Positions 52,837 to 62,230 of a DNA stretch of 64,000 nucleotides are shown in pieces. Every line of letters starts with the position of its first letter. Position 1 is the first letter of the stretch. The stretch lies in assembly GCA_946811185.2 (NCBI GenBank), contig OX328097.1, forward strand, positions 6,558,242 through 6,622,241, read 5' to 3'. This DNA is from Hippopus hippopus (lineage: Eukaryota; Mollusca; Bivalvia; Cardiida; Cardiidae). The notes under the pieces were generated by a model that ran no database searches, was not told the DNA's origin, and was given only the letters and a program-made list of their open reading frames with translations. The translations under genes and the position numbers were made by a program.

Positions 52837-53152
52837 AAATCCCATCTTTTAAAGACCCTGAAGAAAAAGACATTCGAAAACACCGTGAGAAAAGGAGAAA
52901 ATGGTAGTAACCAGCATTAAGTGTGTAAGTTGTTGCAATTGAAAGCTTGAGGTATCAGGAGAAACTGATAACAAGTGCTGCTCTGAACATGATTTTCATT
53001 GCGCAGTTTTACATCATTCTACAACCAGCAGAATTTTCTCATATTCCCAACTATATTCTTTACCATTTCAAAGACAAATACCATAATATAAACCACAATT
53101 GGTCTCTTGTCTGCAATTGCTTTTCGTGGATAAGTCGTTCGTAGTCTGGTAA
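52837..53152 (+). mobile_element. MITE-D interrupted by a 106-bp insertion
   Basis: Left half to GTAGTAACCAGCA, then an insertion, then AACCAGCAGAATTTTCTCAT and the right half to GTAGTCTGGTAAAAATTCA. The insertion sits in the apex of the central hairpin. Confidence 0.88.
52917..53022. mobile_element. 106-bp insertion with 8-bp target duplication
   Basis: AACCAGCA at 52909-52916 and again at 53023-53030. The inserted sequence (TTAAGTGTGTAAGTTG...CATCATTCTAC) has no clear inverted ends. An 8-bp duplication is typical of hAT elements; superfamily is an inference. Confidence 0.7.
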
Positions 53153-53574
53153 AAATTCATTAGATAATAGAATATTCTCGAAGTAAATTCCAGTTATTTA
53201 CAATTGTAGCTTAACTGGTAAATTTTGGCTACAAATGAAATGAACTTGAGTCTGTTAAACACAAAGGCGACTCGAAATGCCTCTTACGAACAACTTTATA
53301 CTGTCTAGTGAAGCCATATCACACGATTCAAACCATCTACTAGTACCTTGAGCATAAGGTTGGAGACGAAGATGTTCCGAAACCCTATACATTTATATAC
53401 ACCGTGAATGTCAGTTGTGGGAACTAACGCAAAAATAAAATCGTGATACTAAAAGGATTGTCGCGATATTTTTATCGTGAAACTTTTTATTATCCAGAAA
53501 ATATTTCCAGGAGAGTCTGATTTACCGCAATAATTTTCTTTTAAATTAGTTATCTCGTATCTTGTGGCAGAAAT
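53153..53574. other. unassigned sequence
   Basis: ATCGTGATACTAAAAGG..CGCGATATTTTTATCGTGAA near 53440 is an imperfect hairpin; no gene recognised. Confidence 0.4.
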
Positions 53575-53690
53575 GTACCACCATACAAAACGTACAGGCT
53601 CATGTCAGCCTGAGTTGGCTGCGCAGGCTGAGCAGGCTGACATTTTTGTATCAATCCCTCTTTTCAAAGAGCATGGCTTAAAAATATTCG
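53575..53690 (-). mobile_element. MITE-A right-end fragment
   Basis: Hairpin area with duplicated AGGCTGAGCAGGCTGACAT, then CCCTCTTTTCAAAGAGCATGG. The A-specific AAAAAGTTTCG part is gone. Confidence 0.75.
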
Positions 53691-54018
53691 TGAAAAATGT
53701 GAAATACTTCTTAAAAAAACATTGAAATATCATTAAAGGGAGGTAATTATGTTAACTGTACCAACTTAGTTGTACTACGAGTGAAAAAATAGAATCATGA
53801 AACAATCAACCTATATTATGCGCTCCCACAAACGTACCGTCTTCATTCATTGATCAGGTTACCACGTGGGACTCTGGTGTCAGACTTGTTTTGCCTTTAA
53901 ACGCTAAGTGTCCTTTTCCAAATGGAAATGATCATGTTTTCCCTGTAAATATTGCTCCTTATGGGAATCACTTTATCATGGAAATGATAAAGCATTCTGT
54001 CGAGTGTTATACTGTTCA
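53691..54018. other. unassigned sequence
   Basis: No gene or repeat recognised. Confidence 0.4.
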
Positions 54019-54254
54019 CCCTTTACCAATCAAGCCCTTTTTTCATGACAATGAGGAAAAGGGATTTTGAAAATACTGTGTGAAAAGAAGAAAATGCTGG
54101 TAAACCAGCATTTTCTCCTTTTCCCACCGTGTTTTCTTTTCATCAAGGATAATTGTTCAAAGACAATTCTTAAACTTTGGACCACATTTAAATTGTTGGC
54201 TTCAAATTCTTTCAATTAGGGTAAATCTAAAAATATATATCGTCCGATAAAGGG
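54019..54254 (+). mobile_element. MITE-D, near full length
   Basis: CCCTTTACCAATCAAGCCC left, GAAAATGCTGGTAAACCAGC centre, right TCGTCCGATAAAGGG with TTAA at 54255-54258. Left flank TTCA. Confidence 0.88.
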
Positions 54255-54549
54255 TTAACTCGCTTGTGACAACAATAAACATGAAAAACCAACAGTTCAT
54301 AATCATTCCGGTCATCCGATGCGAGAATATGAATTAGTTATTGGCGATGTTATCGTTACTAATCTATATTTGTGATCTTGGCAGGACCGATGTTTTCATG
54401 TCTCTTAAAACAGTTGTTGTTTCTTTTTTTTTTATTTCTCGTGGGAAAAGCGAATATTGCCAGATATGAGAGGGTTCCAAAATGGCGTCCGAAGGTTAGG
54501 CGTCCGCTCGACCCTTTCCACCTTTCAACCACGTTGTGACTTTTTTTTT
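54255..54549. other. unassigned sequence
   Basis: Contains a CCAAAATGGCGTCCG stretch (about 54477) similar to the CCAAAATGGCGGCG of MITE-B, but no other B sequence. Confidence 0.4.
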
Positions 54550-54550
54550 T

Positions 54551-54620
54551 GGATGGTGTAGATCGAGATCAGACTGAACAGAACGTGAGCATGATTTTGC
54601 ATCCAGATGTGCATCGTCCG
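54551..54620. repeat. MITE-H hairpin remnant
   Basis: GGATGGTGTAGATCGAGATC..CTGAACAGAACGTGAG and TGTGCATCGTCCGG. Confidence 0.6.
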
Positions 54621-54769
54621 GTTTTGGTATTTGAAATATGACTAAAGCTATCTAATTTTAGGACCCAACAAAAAGGTATGGCGCCGTGAAAATTATAGAT
54701 CATAGTGCAAAATTAATGAGACAGGCATTTTAAATGGTTAAAAGGTGCAGTCGGTATATTACAAAATCA

Positions 54770-54823
54770 TAACTGTTATAATAGGATTAGGAAACCAACA
54801 CTTTCTCCTTTTCGCACAGTGTT
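54770..54823 (-). mobile_element. MITE-D (outermost layer), first part
   Basis: ACCAACACTTTCTCCTTTTC..GCACAGTGTTTTTTA is the second hairpin arm of a reverse D element; its right end resumes at 55533-55586 after the nested insertions. Confidence 0.75.
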
Positions 54824-54850
54824 TTTTATCCCTTTACCAAATAATCCTGA

Positions 54851-55092
54851 AGGGGTTTTGCGTGGTTCAGTGGTAACGTGTGGGACTCGTGACCTAGAGG
54901 TCTCGTGATCGAGCCTCACCGGATCCACTGGGTCCTTCGTGGGAGCGTCTTTGGGTAAGATATTTCAGAGTCCTAGCCTAGTACTGGTGAAACCCAGGAA
55001 GTACATGGATATGTAAGCTGTTGTCCTGAACTGACTGAAAAAAACAATGTTTGAAGAGGAGTAAAACAACATTTAATCAATCAATAAAATAC
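54851..55092 (+). mobile_element. SINE-2 inside MITE-D
   Basis: TGCGTGGTTCAGTGGTAACG (A-box region), CGTGATCGAGCCTC (B box), the body with GAAACCCAGGAAGTACATGG, tail AATCAATCAATAAAA. The flanks ATAATCCTGA (54841-54850) and ACAATCCCGA (55093-55102) match at 8 of 10 positions and are the target duplication. Confidence 0.88.
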
Positions 55093-55119
55093 ACAATCCC
55101 GAGTTTAAATGACCTTTAA

Positions 55120-55340
55120 CCCTTTACCAAACGACAAAATTATAGACTGGTCCAAATTGAAAGCATCTGCAGACGACAAAATAAATGTGACTGAAAAATT
55201 ACAATTTGGGTTGGGAAGGGTAGAAAACATTGTGGGAAAAGGAGAAAATGCTGGTTACCAGCATTTTCTCCTTTTCTCACAATGTTTTAAAAAGGCTTCT
55301 TTCTCAGCGTCGTTTTAAGTCGGGATTGTTTGGTAAAGAG
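55120..55340 (-). mobile_element. MITE-D (innermost, 221 bp)
   Basis: TTAA at 55116-55119 and 55341-55344. Ends CCCTTTACCAAACGACAAAA / GGGATTGTTTGGTAAAGAG; perfect hairpin arms. Interrupts the second-layer D between GATGACC and AGAAGCCC. Confidence 0.94.
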
Positions 55341-55532
55341 TTAAAAGAAGCCCTTTGAAAACGAAAAAAAAAAAACCGAGAAAATTCTGGTGCCTAGCAT
55401 TTTCTTCTTTTCCCACAATGTTTTCTACCATTTCAAAGGAAAATTTCCTCATTTGTGCAACATTTAGTTTGTCGTCTGCAAATGCTTTTAATTTGGACCA
55501 GCCTTAATTTTTGTCGTTTGGTACAAAGTTAA

Positions 55533-55586
55533 AAGCCTTTCCTATCAAATTCCTAAAACACGGGACTGTTTCGGTAAAGGGTGAGG
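55533..55586 (-). mobile_element. MITE-D (outermost layer), last part
   Basis: AAGCCTTTCCTATCAAATTCC..ACACGGGACTGTTTCGG and TAAAGGGTGA complete the element started at 54770. Confidence 0.78.
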
Positions 55587-55929
55587 TCATAACAGAACAC
55601 CAATTCCCTTACAATAACAAAACGTTTGCAAAGAAAATTCTAGATTTACCATAGACATTTTTTAAATGAGAAAAATTATTACGAGAACGTCTCGCAATCA
55701 ATCTGTTAAAATATTCGGAAAATCGAACTTCATTCAGCCAAGAAAAAAAAATGATACACAAAAAAAAATAAGGACGTATTGACTGAGATATGGCATGGCG
55801 AGACGGTACTTTGTACTTTTATTTTATGCTTAGTCGAGGATATCCCAGGGAAAGATGCTTATTCTTTATTTCCTTTCCCGACGGCCTTTCTAGACAACGT
55901 TTGCCGTAGAAAAGATATAAAACCACTCT
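55587..55929. other. unassigned sequence
   Basis: No gene or repeat recognised; poly-A near 55743. Confidence 0.4.
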
Positions 55930-56182
55930 CTGTGAAAAGGGAGCTTAATGCATTTGCATAAAGTATCGACTCATGTGAGCCTGCGCAGTCCGCGCAGGCT
56001 CACATGGGTCGAAACTTTTTGCTATTGTACAATTTTCTGCATGTCAATTAAAGGACAAGTCTGATTCATGATTCAGTCCGTTGGTAGACAAAATGAATTT
56101 CATGGGTCTATAATAATCTGATAACTTGCTAGGTATAATGGACCACGGAGATGCATAAAAGACCTTTTTGCCAGAGCACGAC
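55930..56182 (+). mobile_element. MITE-A, full length
   Basis: CTCTGTGAAAAGGGAGCTTAA to TTTGCCAGAGCACGACTGA. The hairpin is extended: TCATGTGAGCCTGCGC / GCGCAGGCTCACATGGG, one of the most perfect in the window. Confidence 0.93.
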
Positions 56183-56280
56183 TGATATTAATAAGACTTG
56201 GCGTTTATTGTATACTCTGTCTCGCTTGTTTCCAATAATTCTAAATTGTGAAGTCTTTCTTTTTACCCTTCAGACGTTGT

Positions 56281-56372
56281 GTTTGACTTAAAGGCCCTTT
56301 TTAGGAACAATATAGACCCAGAGCAAATTGAATAAAACGTGCGGGCTGATCTTAAATATCGGACATAGTCAG
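56281..56372. repeat. MITE-H or H2 hairpin remnant
   Basis: AATATAGACCCAGAGCAAATTG and ACGTGCGGGCTGATCTTAAA. Confidence 0.45.
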
Positions 56373-56703
56373 TATATGCATAAGTACAGACAGATCAATG
56401 CTTTGTTCCCTTTGATTCCAGTAACCTCGAACAGTATCGTGTATGAGATAACCCTATAACTTGTCTTTTGTAGAACTGCTGTGGTAAAGAAAACGTTTCT
56501 GGACAAGCAAACAGTAACAGATCGTATTATTGTTGCTGTATCAGAAGAAATCTTTCATAAAAAATTTCAAATGATTAATCGCTTAGTGATCACACTTGTC
56601 AGACCACGTGATTTTTAAGTTCTCTTGTTACTAATTCATTTTTTCTGACGTTGATAACATTACAATTAAAAGGTTATAAATCCCCTGTTCGCGTGGTTTT
56701 ATA
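56373..56703. other. unassigned sequence
   Basis: No gene, repeat family or structured element recognised. Confidence 0.4.
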
Positions 56704-57215
56704 TACTATTATTATACTGCAAAGAAATTTCTCGCTATCTGATTGGATAATATGTCCGGTACATACAGTCTTATTATTCTGCAAAGAAATCTCGTGATCT
56801 GATTGGATAATATACCCCGAACATACATATCATGCACACTGGCAAAACCAACGTAAAAGCAGTTTTCTTTCGGGAGCCCCGTATAAATGACTACATTTTC
56901 AACACAATATCCAAAATGGCGGCGTCGATCAAGATTAACATCAAGATTATGCGCCAAACTGCACGTTTTAGCACGTTTTACCAAGGTTTCAGTGACGTCA
57001 ATTCCCAGTGACGTCGGTTTTCATTGAATTGGGGCACTCAGAAGGGAAATCCTTTTTCGTCAGCGAACTCAATTTATGAAACCAAAAACAGGTAAATTCG
57101 CTTAACAAACGTTGGAATGGTAAAACTTTGCAGTATAATAAATTCTTTGTACGGTCAGGTGGCAGGGGACTTGGAAACTTGTTCACGCCTGTGGCGAATC
57201 ATGTCGCCACCTCGC
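56704..57215 (-). mobile_element. MITE-B copy 3, terminal segment duplicated
   Basis: TTATTATACTGCAAAGAAAT (56709 on) and again TTATTATTCTGCAAAGAAAT (56771 on), each followed by ATCTGATTGGATAATAT. Interior: CCAAAATGGCGGC (56911-56923), TGACGTCA (56993-57000), TGACGTCG (57009-57016). The side hairpin (57155-57212) has only one arm. Confidence 0.88.
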
Positions 57216-57221
57216 CTTTGT

Positions 57222-57274
57222 CAGCTAGCGATACTTCTTGCAGATGCATTAAAGACCCTTTTCACTGAGCATGA
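57222..57274 (-). mobile_element. MITE-A terminal fragment beside MITE-B
   Basis: GCGATACTTCTTGCAGATGC..ATTAAAGACCC and TTTTCACTGAGCATGA. Possibly the right part of an A element into which B inserted; the left part is not seen. Confidence 0.7.
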
Positions 57275-57530
57275 CTGTGAAAAGGGGGCTTAATGCATCT
57301 GCAAAGAGTATCGACCCAGGTCAGCCTACGCAGTCCGCGCAGGCTGACCTGGGCCGAAACTTTTCGCCATTGGCCAATTTTCTGTTTGTCAAAGGACCAG
57401 TCTGCCTCATGATCAAGTCGATTATTTAAGAAAGTGGCTGTTACGGATCCATATTTATATGATGACTTGGGCTGGTATCCTGTATCACGGTGATGCATTA
57501 AGCCCCCTTTTGCTAGAGCATGGCTCATAT
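57272..57530 (+). mobile_element. MITE-A, full length
   Basis: TGACTGTGAAAAGGGGGCTTAA to TTTTGCTAGAGCATGGCTCA. Hairpin GGTCAGCCTACGC..GCGCAGGCTGACC with one mismatch. Confidence 0.92.
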
Positions 57531-57595
57531 ATTGGATGTCTAATTACTTGACTTACGGTCGAAGGCAGAGTCGAACTACTCTGGCTGATAGTTAT

Positions 57596-57814
57596 CCCTT
57601 CATTACGCTATTCCCTTTCTTAGCGACCCTGACGAAAAGGGCTTTTGAAAATATTTTGAGAAAAAGGAGAACATGCTGGTTATCAGCTTTTCCTCCTTTG
57701 TTCACAAAGTCCTTTCAGAAACAAATTCCATCATTCGAGAAATATTCGATTTGTCGTCTTCAAATTTTTTCAATTTGGACCAAATCTTGTAAACATGTTG
57801 TCGTCTGGTGAAGA
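57596..57814 (+). mobile_element. MITE-D, full length (219 bp), diverged
   Basis: CCCTTCATTACGCTATTCCC left; right TCGTCTGGTGAAGAG then TTAA (57815-57818). Hairpin AAAGGAGAACATGCTGG / CAGCTTTTCCTCCTTTG has several mismatches. Confidence 0.82.
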
Positions 57815-57818
57815 GTTA

Positions 57819-58270
57819 AAGCAAAGAATTGGTCACAGAGGGGCTGTATTTGGGCCAAACCATGTTATTAAACTAACTTTATTACTGTGTATATTCCCTT
57901 GGTATCCATTTCTATGTTTGCTATTGTATATCTCGTTGAAAATCTAAAAGAAAAAAACAGAAATGTGGGACAAAACGCCAATTTCAGCCAGTTGACATAG
58001 CCGTCGTCTGAAATAGCCCGTTGAAGTATCAGTCCATATCTACAGATCTGCTTTGGATCACATTATGGTGTTTTTAAAAGAAAAAAAGGAAGAAATAAAT
58101 TGTAACTTGTACAGGCTATTACATTTCCTTTGATTGTTTCTCAAGAGAACGATTACTTGGTTGGTCTAAAATTTGAGACTCTGCAAAAATAAAATGAAAT
58201 AAGATGTTGTGAAATTGTTATATATAATTAGGCTTAGGTGTAAAGTTATTAATGTTGATTGATTAATTTT
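57819..58270. other. unassigned sequence
   Basis: No gene or repeat recognised. Confidence 0.4.
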
Positions 58271-58277
58271 CCGTTTA

Positions 58278-58435
58278 GTTAGGGTTGCCACCGGTTGTAC
58301 CGATAGGCGACGCCTCCGGGAGGCTCTGAGTTATGTTACGGGGAATAGAACAAGATACATGACGAAACCCAGCCTAAGTTACGCCATGGTTCTGTAGCGT
58401 GCTCAGTGTATAGCACCGTCACACGGGACCTCGGT
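58278..58435. other. GC-rich block of unknown nature
   Basis: A stretch clearly richer in G+C than its surroundings, with ACGCCTCCGGGAGGCTC (short hairpin) and CACCGTCACACGGGACCTCGG. It could be an eroded SINE or other RNA-derived sequence; I could not identify promoter boxes. A D element abuts it. Confidence 0.35.
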
Positions 58436-58439
58436 TTAA

Positions 58440-58661
58440 CCCTTTACCAAACAATCCCTGGTTTTAACGACCCTGAGGAGGAAGCCTTCTAAAAACACTG
58501 TGGGAAAAGGAAAAAATGCTGGTAACCAACATATTCTCCTTTTCCCACAATGTTTTCTATTCTTCCAAAGTCAACTTTTTGATTTTTGAGTCACATTTAT
58601 ATTGTCGTCTGCAAATGCTTTCAATTTGGACCAGTCTAAGATTTTGTCGTTTGGTAAAGAG
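58440..58661 (+). mobile_element. MITE-D, full length (222 bp)
   Basis: TTAA at 58436-58439 and 58662-58665. Shares the CTGAGGAGGAAGCCTTCT variant with the 40883 copy. The inner hairpin arm has mutated (CCAACATATTCTCC). Confidence 0.93.
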
Positions 58662-58817
58662 TTAACGCCTCATCTGAAAGACTATCAGTAATTTATCAGT
58701 TGGCCGGCTCTGAGGCTATTTATGTATTTATTTTAATCTTGTGTAAGTCATTGCTATCCAAATTTTAAAAATGGTACAGTAAAACACCTTGTCTACTGCA
58801 GATACATCTCCAAGATC

Positions 58818-58972
58818 TGGGTCTATATTCACCAACTAACCTTAAAAACGTTCTTAGTCTTATTCACTAAGATTTTCTAAATTTGAAAGTAACACAAAAT
58901 CTGATTGGCTAAACTATTTGGTTTAGCCAATCAGATGTGTTATTAAAGGATTGTTGGTGAATATAGACCCTG
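58818..58972. repeat. foldback repeat with CCAAT-like centre
   Basis: GGGTCTATATTCACCAAC / GTTGGTGAATATAGACCC ends; centre TCTGATTGGCTAAAC / GTTTAGCCAATCAGA. A weaker relative is near 47006-47072. Confidence 0.88.
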
Positions 58973-59041
58973 GACGAAAGATGCAAGCTACACCAACTTC
59001 ATGAGGGTATCATAAACCAATTCCACCAATAAATTACATTT

Positions 59042-59105
59042 GATTTGTCGTCTGCAGATACTTTCAATTTGGACAAGTCTACGATTTTGATATTTGGGAA
59101 AGAGA
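59042..59105 (+). mobile_element. MITE-D right-end fragment
   Basis: TTTGTCGTCTGCAGATAC..TTTCAATTTGGACAAGTC and ATATTTGGGAAAGAG. Confidence 0.65.
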
Positions 59106-59226
59106 TATAAGAGGGGTGATCAGGAAGATCGTGGACCACCTCGTTATTTTGAAAACTACTACACGTAGGATTACAAAAAATTGCATGGATGAGCATTAAT
59201 TATCTGGTAAGAGACTCAAGCTTTCA

Positions 59227-59322
59227 AACGTCGTCATATTCAAGTAGGTAAAGTATGACGTCATTTAAATGACCTCATATACTGCATTAGTGGTCCAAAA
59301 TATCTGACGACGTTTTATTTGA
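59227..59322. repeat. imperfect hairpin with TGACGTCA
   Basis: AAACGTCGTCA and TGACGACGTTT at the ends; ATGACGTCATTTAAATGAC inside. Loosely paired. Confidence 0.5.
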
Positions 59323-60663
59323 GCCGAGAGTAATCATAAAGTTTTACGTCAAACTCGGAAAGTATTTATCGGAAATCAAAACCGATTTAGAAACAGTTGT
59401 GAGCCCTAGCTCACAAAGCCACACTTGTACTGGAAACTTTGCAAAAACTAAACGTAGAAACACTTGCCAACGATGAGTATAATTTAGTCCTGACTCTATG
59501 TGACCTCTGACTAGTTCCTGTTTTGAAAGATTCTCTATGTGGCATACACTACGAGAGCAGAGAGGAGCTAACCCTCGCTATGACTGGGTCCTTGATAGTA
59601 ACATCACGTGACCCGCTACAACAGTGCTTCGCGCGTGGAAATCAAGAATGAATAAGTGCATAGAACTCAAAGGAGGTTACTTTCAAAAATAGTGAACACT
59701 CCAAGTTGTTTTTTATAACAGTATTCCGATACCGGCACTGGTCCACGTTCTTTCTGATCAGCCCTCCTACATACATATAGCAGGGACAGCAATTGTAAGA
59801 TTTATCTGTTTTCGTCATTAAAAAAAACTGGAGGACGAATAAAGAAATTTATCACCACGACATACCGGTTTACTTCCAGGACAAGAAAAATGACATTCTC
59901 TACCGATACGAGTGTAATAATAAAAGAAAAAGTCAAGTCATACATATTTACCAAAGGGAGCATAAACTTTGACAGTTTCTTCACCATAATTCCAATTTTA
60001 TGCCCTAATTACTTGCAACATTAACATTTCTTGCAATAATATTCCAAACTTTATTTTAATCAAGTGTTTATTAAATCATAATTTTCACACAATTTACACG
60101 GTAACGGTTAACTCATTCAATAAATTCAGATAGGACCAGGCAGTTAGTTTAAGTTAAATCTGTCAACCTGTACGACTGTTTTTTCGTATCTCCGTTTATA
60201 TTTCGAACATGGGGGGTGCGTGGGGTTATTTATTTTATAATATTGTATTTGGTCCATTTATTTTACTATTGAAATTGATGCAAGTCATAAAAAGGGAATT
60301 CAAAGAGCACGCAAAGAAACCGTACCAACCATAACCTGTTGTTATGACCCTCTCGTGGCATGAAATTGACAATTGGCGGAAAATATGCGCCGGAAAAAAT
60401 TAAATTCATGGAAACTTTGAATGTGTCTTGGGTATAATTTAATTGACAACGTCTCCGAAATTTAACATTGCTCCCTTGTAAATTGACTTGGCTCACCGAG
60501 TCACTGCGTCATCCTTTATACACGATCGTCACACAAAATGTCTCCGCCTTGACGATTATGGTCGGAATATACCGATAACTGTGGAGTGAGAATTTCCGAT
60601 TTTGTCATTCTAATGATACTTTAGATACTTTTAAACTTTTGCTGAAAGTGGCTTTTTATAAAG
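59323..60663. other. second-largest repeat-free stretch, unassigned
   Basis: About 1.3 kb. 59403-59510 holds a 35-codon frame of coding-like composition that ends in TGA, and the minus strand of 60266-60496 has a 76-codon frame. Neither matches anything I know. Possible host single-copy DNA. Confidence 0.35.
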
Positions 60664-60737
60664 CTTTAGCAGAAGGCGTAAATTCAAATCAGACTGCACA
60701 GACGTGCAGTCTGACTTTGATCTACAACGTTCGCCGC
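60664..60737. repeat. MITE-H hairpin, ends lost
   Basis: TTCAAATCAGACTGCAC / GTGCAGTCTGACTTTGA around AGAC; outer GCAGAAGGCGTA / TACAACGTTCGCCGC partly paired. Confidence 0.75.
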
Positions 60738-61091
60738 CTGATACTGCAAAATAACTAAGATCATCTTCAACTGCTAAACAAATCTAATTTTAGTCCCCTT
60801 AAAAAAGGTAAATGCATCTATTTGGTAACAAAAGAGTTTATGTTGACGTTGAAAAAAAACGAATGCGTAGTATTAAAGAATTACTGAAAGAGAAAGATTG
60901 CAAGTGCCAAATCAATTAGTTTTCGAGTCAGCCAAACCGAAGATATCGAGATTGTTGAACAAAATTCGATTTTACAGAACACAAGTCATCTAGATTAAGA
61001 ACTATCGGACGGTCCCTAAATTCAACCAGACAGTTGTTACTCCAGTGTAGCACAAACTATAGTTAAGGCATACAAGAAACTTAGGCAAGCG
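60738..61091. other. unassigned sequence
   Basis: No gene or repeat recognised. Confidence 0.4.
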
Positions 61092-61355
61092 ACATAGTGG
61101 CAAAAAAGGGGGTTTAATGCATCTCCGTGATGAATTATACCGAGAAAGACATCATAGAAATATGAATCTATAAAAAAACTATCAGTTTTATCAATACATA
61201 AATCGTAAGAAAAAAAAAACGGTCCTTTGACATGCAGAAAATTGACCGAACAAAAGCAAAACGTTTCGACACAGGTTAGCCTACGCGGATAGCGCAGGCT
61301 GACCTTGGTCGATACTTTTCGAAAATGCATTAAACCCCTGTATCACAGAGCATTG
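61092..61355 (-). mobile_element. MITE-A, full length
   Basis: GACATAGTGGCAAAAAAGGG to CTGTATCACAGAGCATTGCTCA. Hairpin AGCCTACGCGGATAGCGCAGG at about 61279-61301. A poly-A expansion at 61211. Confidence 0.9.
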
Positions 61356-61721
61356 CTCAATTACAAGAGGTCATGTTACCTAGAAAGAGAGATATCAATC
61401 GTTGTACGTATGAAATCAACTATCTTTCTAAGTACCAATGTGATTGGAGTGGAGAAATGTCTGACCCAATTTCTGTAGTTCTATAACGTTTGTTTCATTT
61501 ATATCCAAATGGCAGATTTACGTGGTTTGTAGTCACAAACAATTTCTTACGATGTGCAATAAAAGAAGACTAATTGTCTGCATCTAAACACATTATCTCG
61601 AAAGATAAATTTGCGACAGATTTAGTCGAAAAAGACATCCGTGATGGCCTTCCTTTATAAATATGTGCCGGTCCCGGGTTTGTATGTAGACACATGTCTA
61701 TGTAATCTACTGTTTTGTTTG
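61356..61721. other. unassigned sequence
   Basis: No gene or repeat recognised. Confidence 0.4.
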
Positions 61722-61782
<61 letters not shown>

Positions 61783-61875
61783 GGGGAGAGAGAGAGAGAC
61801 AGACAGACAGACAGAAAAAGAAAAGAGAGAAAGAAACAGAGACAGAGAGATATAGACAGAGAGACAAAGACAGGG

Positions 61876-61950
<75 letters not shown>

Positions 61951-62042
61951 GTGAGAGTGAGTGAGACAGAGAGAGAGAGAGTGTGTGAGAGAGAGGGAGA
62001 GAGAGAGAGGAACAGACAGACAGAGACAGAGAGAGACAGAGC
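61722..62042. repeat. GA-rich simple repeat, about 320 bp
   Basis: Almost uninterrupted GAGA with GACA-type interruptions (61796-61880, 61960-62042). The opposite strand reads as an open Ser/Leu-repeat frame purely because (CT)n has no stop codon; it is not a gene. Confidence 0.97.
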
Positions 62043-62127
62043 TTGACAAAATGCTTAAGTGCTTTGTTGTTTTGTTGTACACAATTAGTAATTTTGTCCA
62101 TCTACAATTTGCATTTGTCCTATAGAG

Positions 62128-62230
62128 CCAGTCATGCTATGGCAAAAGGGGGTTTAGTGCATATCCGTGATGCATGGTACCAAATGTCGTCACATAAGCA
62201 TTGACCCACAGAACAAACACTTTGTCTAAT
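62128..62230 (-). mobile_element. MITE-A left part, split by MITE-C
   Basis: GAGCCAGTCATGCTATGGCA to ACAAACACTTTGTCTAAT. The remainder lies at 62492-62632. Confidence 0.9.

Larger units (their letters stand above)
54828..55528 (+). mobile_element. MITE-D (second layer) split by SINE-2 and a third MITE-D
   Basis: CCCTTTACCAAATAATCCTGA (54828-54850), then ACAATCCCGAGTTTAAATGAC (55093 on), then AGAAGCCCTTTGAAAAC through TTTGTCGTTTGGTACAAAG (55345-55528) and TTAA 55529-55532. Joined in order, these pieces make one D element. Confidence 0.88.

Noticed and set aside
61570..62101. Open frames of 148-170 codons on the minus strand, rich in Ser-Leu repeats
   Set aside because: They are translations of the (CT)n strand of a simple repeat in two frames; such repeats contain no stop codons.
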